A stretch of 64,000 bases of DNA, from NCBI RefSeq assembly GCF_016862115.1, contig NZ_BOMI01000190.1, positions 1 to 64,000 of the forward strand, written 5' to 3'. Both the position numbers and the translations under genes were made by a program. The notes beneath the pieces are model-generated. The model was given only the letters and a program-made list of their open reading frames with translations, did not search any database and was not told where the DNA came from. Below are positions 25,336-34,223 of the stretch, piece by piece (positions within the stretch are counted from its first letter, which is position 1; every line of letters begins with the position of its first letter). Source of the DNA: Paractinoplanes deccanensis. GTDB taxonomy: Bacteria > Actinomycetota > Actinomycetes > Mycobacteriales > Micromonosporaceae.

Positions 25336-26130
25336 TCATCCGTCGTGTTCGAGCAGCGAACGCAGCTTTGCGAGCGCCTTGGCCAGGAGCCGCGAGACGT
25401 GCATCTGCGAGATGCCGATGTGCTGGGCGATCTCGCTCTGCGTGCGGTTGCCGTAGAACCGCATCGACAGCAGTTGCTGTTCGCGTTCCGTCAGCCGGGC
25501 CAGCGCGGGGCCGAGCGCGATCCGCAGCTCCGCCAGCTCGTAACCGTGGTCCTCGGCGCCGATGGTGTCCCCGAGCTCGTGCGCGTGGTCCTCCCCGACG
25601 GGAGTCGACAGGCTGGTGGTGTGGTAGGCCAGCGCTCCCTCGAGCCCTTCCAGGACGTCTTCCTCGCTCACGCCCAGATGGGCGGCGACGTCGGCGGCCG
25701 TCGGCGGCCGTCCGAGGACGTGGGTCAGGGTGCTGTTGGCGGCGTTGATGGCCATCCGCAGCTCCTGCAGCCGGCGGGGGACCCGGATGGCCCACGACCG
25801 GTCCCGGAAGTGGCGTTTGAGCTCTCCCAGGACGGTGGGGATGGCGAACGGGGCGAAGTCGGTGCCGTAGGTGATGTCGTACCGGTCGACGGCCTTGATC
25901 AGCCCGACCATCGCGACCTGCACGAGATCGTCGGCGGGCTCACCACGGCCGGCGTACCGGCGCGAGAGGTGCTGAGCGAGCGGAAGCCACGCCTCGATGG
26001 CTCTGGCCCGCAGGCGGTCGCGTGACGGGTCGCCGGCCTCGGTCGTCGCGAACGCGGTGATCAGGGCACTGGCTTTTGCGCGGTCGACGTCGAGACGGGC
26101 GCGGTGCCCAGAGACGGCCGAAACCTTCAT
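25336..26130 (-). CDS. SigB/SigF/SigG family RNA polymerase sigma factor
   Basis: This 264-residue group 3 sigma factor has region 2 at ~45-115 (DLVQVAMVGLIKAVDRYD and FAPFAIPTVLGELKRHFRD), region 3 at ~125-190 and region 4 at ~205-260. The helix-turn-helix of region 4 is QSEIAQHIGISQMHVSRLL. The pattern is that of the general stress and development sigma factors of actinomycetes, which are usually held by an anti-sigma kinase. No anti-sigma gene is adjacent here. It converges with the PaaX-type gene. Confidence 0.88.
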   Translation of the reverse strand: MKVSAVSGHRARLDVDRAKASALITAFATTEAGDPSRDRLRARAIEAWLPLAQHLSRRYAGRGEPADDLVQVAMVGLIKAVDRYDITYGTDFAPFAIPTVLGELKRHFRDRSWAIRVPRRLQELRMAINAANSTLTHVLGRPPTAADVAAHLGVSEEDVLEGLEGALAYHTTSLSTPVGEDHAHELGDTIGAEDHGYELAELRIALGPALARLTEREQQLLSMRFYGNRTQSEIAQHIGISQMHVSRLLAKALAKLRSLLEHDG

Positions 26131-26234
26131 CAGGTGCTCTTTCCGAACGAGCGGTCCCCGCCGCCGTCGCCAACCTATCCCTTCGGACGAACAAGCGCCA
26201 ACCGAACGGACGATGTGTTGCCGGGGCTGCCGGC

Positions 26235-27251
26235 TCAGCGCCTCGGCGGCGCCGTCGAGCCCCGGACGACGAGGCGGGTCGGCACGGTGACGCCGGTGGT
26301 GGCGGTCTCGCCGGCGAGCAGCGACAGCAGCATGCGGCCGGCCAGCACGCCCTGGTCGCGTACGGGCTGGGCGACCGTGGTGAGGTCGGCCAGCTCGGCC
26401 ATCGGGTGGTCGTCGATGCCGACCACCGACATGTCCTCGGGGATGCGCAGGCCCGCGCGGCGCAGCGTGCGGACCGCGCCGAACGCCACCTCGTCGGAGT
26501 GGGCATAGACGGCCGTGGGCGGCTCGCGCAGGCTCAGCAGGCGCGCCATCGCGTCGGCGCCGTGGAGGCTGCCCCACGGCACGGTGACCACCAGGCTCGG
26601 GTCGGCGGGCAGGCCGGCGTCGGCCAGTGCCTCGTCGTAGGCGCGGCTGCGGCCGGGGTTGGCCGGCCAGTGCGGCTCGGCCGGGTCGACGGTGGCGATC
26701 ATGCCGATCCGGCGGTGGTTCAGGAAGAGCAGGTGGTCGACGGCCTGGCGGGCGGCCGACGCGTCGTCGATGGAGACGTACGGGTACGCCTCGACCTGTC
26801 CGCCGGCCGCGACGATGTGCACGCCCATGGTCTCCAGCCGTTCCCGCTCGCCGTCGCGGACCGGCATGCCGAGCACCACCACGGCGTCGGCCTTGCGGCG
26901 GGCCGGCAGCCGCTGGAAGAAGTCGCGCCGGTCGGCGGCGTCACCGACGTGGTAGAGCAGCACGTCGAGGTCGGCGTCGCGCAGCACCGACTCGATGCCC
27001 TCGAGCAGGGTCGCGAAGAACCAGCGGGAGATGTGCGGCACCACCACGGCGACGCGGCCGGTGGCGCCGCCGGCCAGGCGCGACGCCTCGGGTGAGACGA
27101 CATAGGACAGCTGCTCGGCGGCGGCCAGCACCCGGGCCCGGGTCGCGGCCGCGACGTGCGGGTGGTTGCTGAGGGCGCGCGAGGCGGTCGCCATCGAGAC
27201 GCCGGCGCGGCGGGCGACGTCGGCCATGTTGACCCTCGTCTGCGGAGTCAC
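26235..27251 (-). CDS. LacI family regulator of the alpha-glucoside genes
   Basis: This 338-residue protein has an N-terminal LacI helix-turn-helix (MADVARRAGVSMATASRAL, residues 9-27) and hinge, then a periplasmic-binding-like effector domain with GRVAVVVPHIS, GIDDHPMAELADL and TRLVVRGST. The start is a GTG at 27251; an ATG eight codons later is possible. It is divergent from the binding-protein gene at 27383, and two LacI-type operators lie between. It probably represses the importer and glucosidase genes until an alpha-glucoside enters. Confidence 0.88.
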   Translation of the reverse strand: MTPQTRVNMADVARRAGVSMATASRALSNHPHVAAATRARVLAAAEQLSYVVSPEASRLAGGATGRVAVVVPHISRWFFATLLEGIESVLRDADLDVLLYHVGDAADRRDFFQRLPARRKADAVVVLGMPVRDGERERLETMGVHIVAAGGQVEAYPYVSIDDASAARQAVDHLLFLNHRRIGMIATVDPAEPHWPANPGRSRAYDEALADAGLPADPSLVVTVPWGSLHGADAMARLLSLREPPTAVYAHSDEVAFGAVRTLRRAGLRIPEDMSVVGIDDHPMAELADLTTVAQPVRDQGVLAGRMLLSLLAGETATTGVTVPTRLVVRGSTAPPRR

Positions 27252-27271
27252 GGGGCGAGCCTAGCAATCAT

Positions 27272-27285
27272 TGGAAGCGTTTCCG
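27272..27285. promoter_or_regulatory. LacI-type operator 1
   Basis: TGGAAGCGTTTCCG fits the LacI/GalR consensus TGNAANCGNTTNCA at all fixed positions but the last. Its core GGAAGCGTTTCC is nearly palindromic. It lies 20 bases upstream of the LacI gene start and so could also mediate autoregulation. Confidence 0.75.
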
Positions 27286-27348
27286 ATGACGCAGTGCGTG
27301 CACATAGCGACCATTGACGAGAGACATAGGTCACATCGAGGCTGGTCC

Positions 27349-27362
27349 TGCAAGCGATTCCA
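27349..27362. promoter_or_regulatory. LacI-type operator 2
   Basis: TGCAAGCGATTCCA fits TGNAANCGNTTNCA at every fixed position. It lies 20 bases before the GTG start of the sugar-binding protein gene, inside its leader, where bound repressor would block transcription. The two operators are 77 bases apart centre to centre. Confidence 0.75.
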
Positions 27363-27382
27363 GCGCGCGAAGGGACGGCACC

Positions 27383-28687
27383 GTGTTCCCGCGACAACGA
27401 TCACGCCGGTGGTCGGCCGGCTCCGCGCTCGTCCTGTTCGCCTCGGTCCTCGGCGGATGCGGGGGCGACGACGGCGGATCGACCACGCTGACGTACTACA
27501 TCGCCGACGCCGCCCAGGAGGACGTGGCCACGCGCTGCTCGGCCGAGTCGGGCGGCGCCTACAGCTTCAACATCCAGCGGCTGCCCAACAACGCGGCCGG
27601 CGGGCGCGAGCAGCTGCTGCGCCGGCTCGCGGCCGAGGACCGCTCGATGGACATCGTGAGCGTCGACCCGCCGTTCATGGCCGAGTTCGCCAACGCCGGC
27701 TTCCTGCGCCCGTTCACCGAGCAGGAGCGGCAGCAGTTCTCGGCCGGCGTGCTCGAGGGCCCGCTGAAGCAGTCCACCTTCCGCGACACGCTCTACTCGG
27801 CGCCCCTCTACGGCAACACCCAGCTGCTGTGGTACCGCAAGTCGGTGCTGGCCGAGGCGGGCGTCGACCCGTCGGCCGGGCCGGTCACCTGGGACCAGCT
27901 GATCCAGGGCGCCTCGCGGGCCGGTGTCACGCTGGCCGCGCAGGGCCGCCGCAACGAAAGCATGATGGTCTGGGTCAACGCGCTGGTCTCGTCGGCCGGC
28001 GGGTCGATCCTGCAACCCGGCGCCGAGGGCCTGCCGGCCGACCAGGTCAGGGGCGGGCTGGACAGCCCGGCCGGCGCCGAGGCGGCCCGCATCATGCACG
28101 ACCTCGCCGTCTCGCCCGCCGCGCCGGCCGGCTTCAGCACGGCCGGCGAGGAGGACTCGCGCGCCTCGTTCCAGGCCGCGGACGGCGGGTTCATGGTCAA
28201 TTGGCCGTACGTCTGGGCCGCCTTCGACGCCGCCATCGAGGAGGGGACGCTGCCGGCGACCTTCAAGGACGACGTCGGCTGGGCCGCCTATCCGCGGGTC
28301 ACGGCCGGCACCGAGAGCGCGTCGCCCTCGGGCGGGCTCGGCCTCTCGATCAGCTCGTTCAGCCGCCGGCAGGACCTCGCGGTCGAGGCCATCCGCTGCC
28401 TGGCCGCCGAGCGGAGCCAGAAGGACTTCATGCGGACGGCGGGCAACCCGGCCGCGCTGGCCTCGGTCTTCGACGACCCGGAGATCCGCGAGATGTTCCC
28501 GATGGCCGACCAGATCCGCACGGGCCTCGACGCCGCCACGCCGCGCCCGGTCAGCCCGTACTACGGCGATGTCACCGGCGCCATCCAGACCGCTTTCCAC
28601 CCGCCGGACTCGCTGTCGCCCCGGACGACGCCCCGGGAGGCCAACGGCCTTCTCGAGGACGTCCTCTCCAACCAGAGACTGATCTAG
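27383..28687 (+). CDS. ABC transporter sugar-binding lipoprotein (alpha-glucoside)
   Basis: This 434-residue family 1 solute-binding protein starts at a GTG with AAGGGA seven bases upstream; an in-frame TTG at 27314 would place the operator inside the gene. The signal peptide ends in lipobox LGGC (Cys26). The mature part has the trehalose/maltose-binding-like pattern VDPPFMAEFANAGFL and a closing region ending NGLLEDVLSNQRLI. It is the first gene of a six-protein locus (LacI, binding protein, two permeases, ATPase, GH13 glucosidase). The expected ligand is an alpha-glucoside such as trehalose, maltose or sucrose. Confidence 0.87.
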   Translation: MFPRQRSRRWSAGSALVLFASVLGGCGGDDGGSTTLTYYIADAAQEDVATRCSAESGGAYSFNIQRLPNNAAGGREQLLRRLAAEDRSMDIVSVDPPFMAEFANAGFLRPFTEQERQQFSAGVLEGPLKQSTFRDTLYSAPLYGNTQLLWYRKSVLAEAGVDPSAGPVTWDQLIQGASRAGVTLAAQGRRNESMMVWVNALVSSAGGSILQPGAEGLPADQVRGGLDSPAGAEAARIMHDLAVSPAAPAGFSTAGEEDSRASFQAADGGFMVNWPYVWAAFDAAIEEGTLPATFKDDVGWAAYPRVTAGTESASPSGGLGLSISSFSRRQDLAVEAIRCLAAERSQKDFMRTAGNPAALASVFDDPEIREMFPMADQIRTGLDAATPRPVSPYYGDVTGAIQTAFHPPDSLSPRTTPREANGLLEDVLSNQRLI

Positions 28688-28695
28688 GAGCGGCC

Positions 28696-29649
28696 ATGAG
28701 CACCACGATCCCCGCCGCGCCCCCGGCGAAATCGCCGGCTCCCCGCACCCAGCGCCGCGTCCGGCTGACCGACCGCGCCCGGCACGAGCGCAACCTGGGC
28801 TGGCTCCTGGCCGGGCCCGCGTTCATCGCCATGGTGGCGGTCACCGGCTACCCGATCCTCAACGCCATCTGGCTGTCCCTGTTCGACTACCGGCTGACCG
28901 ACCCCGGCGGCCGCGAGTTCGTCGGCCTCGGCAACTACGCGATGATCCTGACCGACGGGCTGTTCTGGAAGCAGTTCGGCGTCACCTCGCTGATCACCGT
29001 GGTCACCGTGAGCGTCGAGCTCGTTCTCGGCTTCGCGCTGGCCATGGTCATGCACCGGGCGCTCTACCTGCGCACGGCGCTGCGCACGGTGATCCTGGTC
29101 CCGTACGGGATCATCACGGTCGTCTCGGCGTACGCGTGGGCGTACGCGTTCAGCAACACGTACGGCTTCGTGAACGGGCTTCTCGGGCTCGGCGAGTTCG
29201 ACTGGTTCGGCGGCACCTGGTCGGCGATCGCCACGGTGTGCGTGGCCGAGATCTGGAAGACCACGCCGTTCATGTCGCTGCTGCTGCTCGCCGGGCTGGC
29301 CCAGATCCCCGACGACTACCTCGAGGCGGCGAAGGTCGACGGCGCCCGCGCCTGGCAGCGCGTCAAGCGGGTGATCCTGCCCAACATGAAGGCCGCCATC
29401 ATGGTGGCGCTGCTCTTCCGCACCCTGGACGCGTTCCGGATCTTCGACACCGTGTTCATCATGACCGCCGGCGCGCAGGGCACCGAGACCCTCTCGTTCC
29501 TGGCCTACCGGCAGACGATCAGCCGGGTGATGGTCGGGCTCGGCTCGGCGGTCAGCGTCATCCTGGCCGTCCTCGTCGTCCTCATCGCCGTGATGTTCGT
29601 GAAGGTCTTCAAGACCGACCTGTCGCAGCAGAGGGGTGATCGCAAGTGA
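28696..29649 (+). CDS. Carbohydrate ABC transporter permease (MalF type, alpha-glucoside)
   Basis: This 317-residue permease has a 35-residue basic tail and about six hydrophobic segments. The EAA loop is LEAAKVDGARAWQRVKR. It starts eight bases after the binding-protein stop with GGAG upstream and overlaps the next permease by four bases (GTGA). It forms the membrane channel with that partner. Confidence 0.88.
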   Translation: MSTTIPAAPPAKSPAPRTQRRVRLTDRARHERNLGWLLAGPAFIAMVAVTGYPILNAIWLSLFDYRLTDPGGREFVGLGNYAMILTDGLFWKQFGVTSLITVVTVSVELVLGFALAMVMHRALYLRTALRTVILVPYGIITVVSAYAWAYAFSNTYGFVNGLLGLGEFDWFGGTWSAIATVCVAEIWKTTPFMSLLLLAGLAQIPDDYLEAAKVDGARAWQRVKRVILPNMKAAIMVALLFRTLDAFRIFDTVFIMTAGAQGTETLSFLAYRQTISRVMVGLGSAVSVILAVLVVLIAVMFVKVFKTDLSQQRGDRK

Positions 29650-30476
29650 AGACCAGTCGCAGGACCCAGGTGTTCTGGCTCGCCGGCGCGGTGCTCATCA
29701 TCGCGTACGCGGTCATCCCGGTGATCTGGATCGTGTCGCTGTCGTTCAAGGAGGGCGACGACATCACCAACAAGTCGTTCCTGCCGACCGTGTGGAGCTG
29801 GGAGAACTACCGTACGGTCTTCGCCTCCGACCTGTTCACGACGGCGCTGCGCAACTCGGTCGGCATGTCCCTGATCGCCACGACGATCTCGGTGATCCTG
29901 GCGACGCTGGCCGCGTACGCGATCTCGCGGTTGAACTTCCCCGGCAAACGGCTGGTGCTCGGCGTGGCGCTGGCGATCACGGTCTTCCCGGTCATCGCGA
30001 TCGCCACGCCGCTGTTCAACCTGTGGCGCACGATCGGCCTCTACGACACCTGGCTCGGCCTGATCATCCCGTACCTGTCGTACTCGCTGCCGCTGTCGGT
30101 CTACGTCCTGTCGGCCTTCTTCCGCGAGATCCCGTGGGAGATGGAGCAGGCCGCCCAGGTCGACGGCGCCACCAACTGGCAGGCGTTCCGCCGGGTCATC
30201 GTCCCGCTCGCCGCGCCCGGCGTGTTCACCGCGGCGATCCTCACCTTCTTCGCGGTCTGGAACGACTTCGTCTTCGGCATCACGCTCACCTCCAGCGAGG
30301 CGGCCCGGCCGGTGCCCGCGGCGCTCGCCTTCTTCCAGGGCGCCTCGCAGTTCTCCCAGCCGACCGCACCCATCGCGGCCGCCGCCGTGGTCGTCACGAT
30401 CCCGGTGGTCGTCCTCGTCCTGCTCTTCCAACGCAAGATCGTGGCCGGTCTCACCAACGGCGCCGTCAAGGGCTGA
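29646..30476 (+). CDS. Carbohydrate ABC transporter permease (MalG type, alpha-glucoside)
   Basis: This 276-residue permease starts at a GTG that overlaps the preceding stop. About six hydrophobic segments are seen. The EAA loop reads MEQAAQVDGATNWQAFRR, and the C-terminus ends in KIVAGLTNGAVKG. It is the partner of the MalF-type permease. A 15-bp tandem duplication begins in its last codons and runs past the stop. Confidence 0.88.
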   Translation: MKTSRRTQVFWLAGAVLIIAYAVIPVIWIVSLSFKEGDDITNKSFLPTVWSWENYRTVFASDLFTTALRNSVGMSLIATTISVILATLAAYAISRLNFPGKRLVLGVALAITVFPVIAIATPLFNLWRTIGLYDTWLGLIIPYLSYSLPLSVYVLSAFFREIPWEMEQAAQVDGATNWQAFRRVIVPLAAPGVFTAAILTFFAVWNDFVFGITLTSSEAARPVPAALAFFQGASQFSQPTAPIAAAAVVVTIPVVVLVLLFQRKIVAGLTNGAVKG

Positions 30477-30491
30477 GCCGTCAAGGGCTGA
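30462..30491. repeat. 15-bp tandem duplication at the permease stop codon
   Basis: GCCGTCAAGGGCTGA is present twice in direct succession (30462-30476 and 30477-30491). The first copy holds the last codons and stop of the permease gene; the second repeats the stop in the same frame. It appears to be a recent slippage event that leaves the protein unchanged. Confidence 0.9.
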
Positions 30492-30504
30492 AAGGAACCT
30501 CGGC

Positions 30505-31745
30505 ATGGCAGCCATCGAAATGCGCAACATCGTCAAGGAGTACGGCGACGGCTTCAAGGCGGTCAACGACGTCAGCCTGCACGTGGCCGACGGCGAGTTC
30601 ATGATCCTGGTCGGGCCCTCCGGGTGCGGCAAGTCGACCCTGCTGCGCATGATCGTCGGGCTCGAGGACATCACCTCGGGCGACATGGTGATCGGCGGCG
30701 ACCGGGTCAACGACAAGGCTCCCCGCGACCGCAACCTGTCCATGGTGTTCCAGAACTACGCGCTCTACCCGCACCTGACCGTCTTCGAGAACATCGCCTT
30801 CCCGCTACGGCTGATGAAGGGCGTCGGCGAGGACGAGATCCGGCGCCGGGTCACCGAGGCCGCCTCGATGCTGGAGCTCACCGAGCACCTCGACCGCAAG
30901 CCGGCCAACCTCTCCGGCGGCCAGCGGCAGCGGGTGGCGATGGGCCGGGCCATCGTGCGCAACGTCAACGCGTTCCTCTTCGACGAGCCGCTGTCCAACC
31001 TGGACGCCAAGCTGCGCGGGCAGATGCGCACCGAGATCTCGCGGATGCAGCGCCGGCTCGGCACCACCACGGTCTACGTGACCCACGACCAGACCGAGGC
31101 GATGACCCTGGGCGACCGGGTGGCCGTGCTGCGCCGGGGCCTGCTCCAGCAGGTCGCCTCCCCGCGCGAGCTCTACGAGCAGCCGGTCAACATGTTCGTG
31201 GCCGGCTTCATCGGGTCGCCGCCGATGAACTTCCTCCCCGCTGTCGTGGCCGGCGACCGGCTGCGGCTGCCGTTCCTCGATGTCGGCCTGCCGGACAGGG
31301 CGACCGGCAAGGTCACCGACGGCCAGCTGCTGATCGCCGGGATGCGCCCCGACCACTTCGAGGACGCCGGCCTGCTCGACCCGGCCAAGCGCGACCGGGG
31401 CGCCCTGTTCCGGGCCAAGGTCGACGTCACCGAATGGCTGGGCGACTCGCAGTACGCCTACATCCCGTTCGAGGCGGGCGAGGAGGTCACCCGGCAGCTC
31501 GCCGACCTGGCCGCCGAGCTCGACAGCGAGGCCCTGCGCACCCAGCTCATCGTCAAGATCGACGCGATGAGCCGGCTCCGCGAGAACCACGAGGCCGAGT
31601 TCTGGGCCGACACGGCGCGGATGCACCTGTTCGATCCGCGCACCGGAGCGAACCTGACCCGCGACGAGGCCGCCGCGGCCGACCTCGCCCACCTCGAGGA
31701 GGAGGAGCTCCGGGACCGGGTCGACTCGCCCGATGCGGCCCCCCG

Positions 31746-31749
<4 letters not shown>
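30505..31749 (+). CDS. ABC transporter ATP-binding protein (MsmK/UgpC type)
   Basis: This 414-residue ATPase has Walker A GPSGCGKST (37-45), signature LSGGQRQR, Walker B FLFDEP and the H-loop VTHDQTEA. The C-terminal ~170 residues form the OB-like regulatory domain typical of sugar-importer ATPases (FIGSPPMNFLP and later), with an extended tail rich in Glu. It energises the importer encoded just upstream. Because the uronate and arabinoside importers in this window lack their own ATPase, it may serve them too; this is inferred. The stop overlaps the next gene by four bases. Confidence 0.9.
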
Positions 31750-33302
<1,553 letters not shown>

Positions 33303-33421
33303 CACCGCCGCAAGTCACCCTGTGCGACGAATCCGCAGGTCAACCGGCCTGCGTAGCGTCTGTTCGGCATATGCTCCCGACGTGTTTCCGTATCAGCGCT
33401 TCGCCTGCATGGGGAGGAAAG

Positions 33422-33604
33422 ATGTTGAACCACAGCGCGGTGGAAGCCAACATTCCCGCCGTCGACCTCGACCGGGCCCGTGAGTACTACTCGGACAAGC
33501 TGGGGCTGACACCCGTCGCCGAGTACGGCGGCGAGGCTCTGCGGTACCAGACCGCCGGCTGTGTTGCGGGGACACGGTTTGCACTGGCTCCCGCCGGTCG
33601 GTGA
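33422..33604 (+). pseudogene. VOC (glyoxalase-like) protein, N-terminal fragment
   Basis: Sixty codons encode the first half-module of a vicinal-oxygen-chelate protein: IPAVDLDRAREYYSDKLGLTPVAEYGGEALRYQTAG. The frame ends at TGA where a normal protein would continue for another 60-80 residues. A GGAGGAAAG ribosome site precedes the ATG. The truncation lies in the first of several adjoining gene fragments, so it is probably a broken gene. Confidence 0.7.
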
Positions 33605-33645
33605 GCCGGACCGGCGACCACCATTCAGTGAAGGCGGGACCCGAC

Positions 33646-33855
33646 ATGGAGCAGGCGGCGACGACGGCCGGCGCATCATCGAGACCGGTAGTCGAAGCGG
33701 AGCGTTTGACCGTCTCGTACGGCGAGTTTCAGGCCGTCGAGGACCTGACCCTCCGGATCGAGCTGGGTCGGCATCACCGGCACCGACAGCCTCGCTCTGC
33801 GGCTGTTCCGGTGGGAACCCCGCCGCTGACGCCGGGTGTGTCAGCTTGCCGGTGA
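33646..33855 (+). pseudogene. ABC-transporter ATPase, N-terminal fragment
   Basis: From the ATG at 33646 the protein reads a short leader and then VVEAERLTVSYGEFQAVEDLTLRIE, the first strands of an ABC ATPase. The Walker A segment that should follow within about 15 residues is absent, and the frame becomes low-complexity and ends at 33855. It is a remnant joined directly to the next fragment. Confidence 0.6.
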
Positions 33856-34154
33856 GGGCCGATCGGCACAGTGCCGAGGGCCGAACCGCCCTCGGCGTCC
33901 CGCTGTCCCACATCGGCGCGGCGATGGCCGACGGGAGGGTCCCTCCGGAGGTGCTGCGCCAGGTCGACGCCGAGCTCGCGGCCGAGGTCGAGCGCCTGAA
34001 CAAGGCCCGCGCCGACATCGCGACCATTCTGCGCGACGGCGCGCCGGCGGACACCCCGGCGGGCTTCGAATCGGTAGCGCCCCGCCTGTCCGTTGGAGGT
34101 CTGCCGGCCGCGCTTCACGATGCGAGTGCTGCACGCTCTCCCGGGCTTCCGTGA
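33852..34154 (+). pseudogene. MerR-type regulator, internal fragment
   Basis: The frame reads LGVPLSHIGAAMADGRVPPEV, then VDAELAAEVERLNKARADIATIL, which resembles the part of MerR regulators between the DNA-binding helices and the coiled-coil dimer helix. The N-terminal helix-turn-helix and the effector domain are missing. This fragment joins directly after the ABC remnant, which suggests serial deletions. Assignment is from pattern only. Confidence 0.45.
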
Positions 34155-34223
34155 TGGCGCTGCGTCTACCGTGCTTGATACCGGTCGATATGTTGTGGAG
34201 AACTGTTGAGCCCCGGGGGCGTC

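Noticed and set aside
27314..27382. Earlier TTG start for the alpha-glucoside binding protein
   Set aside because: It would put the LacI operator inside the gene and place a hydrophilic stretch before the lipoprotein signal.
28696..29055. Minus-strand frames opposite the alpha-glucoside permease
   Set aside because: Low-complexity shadows with no start signals.
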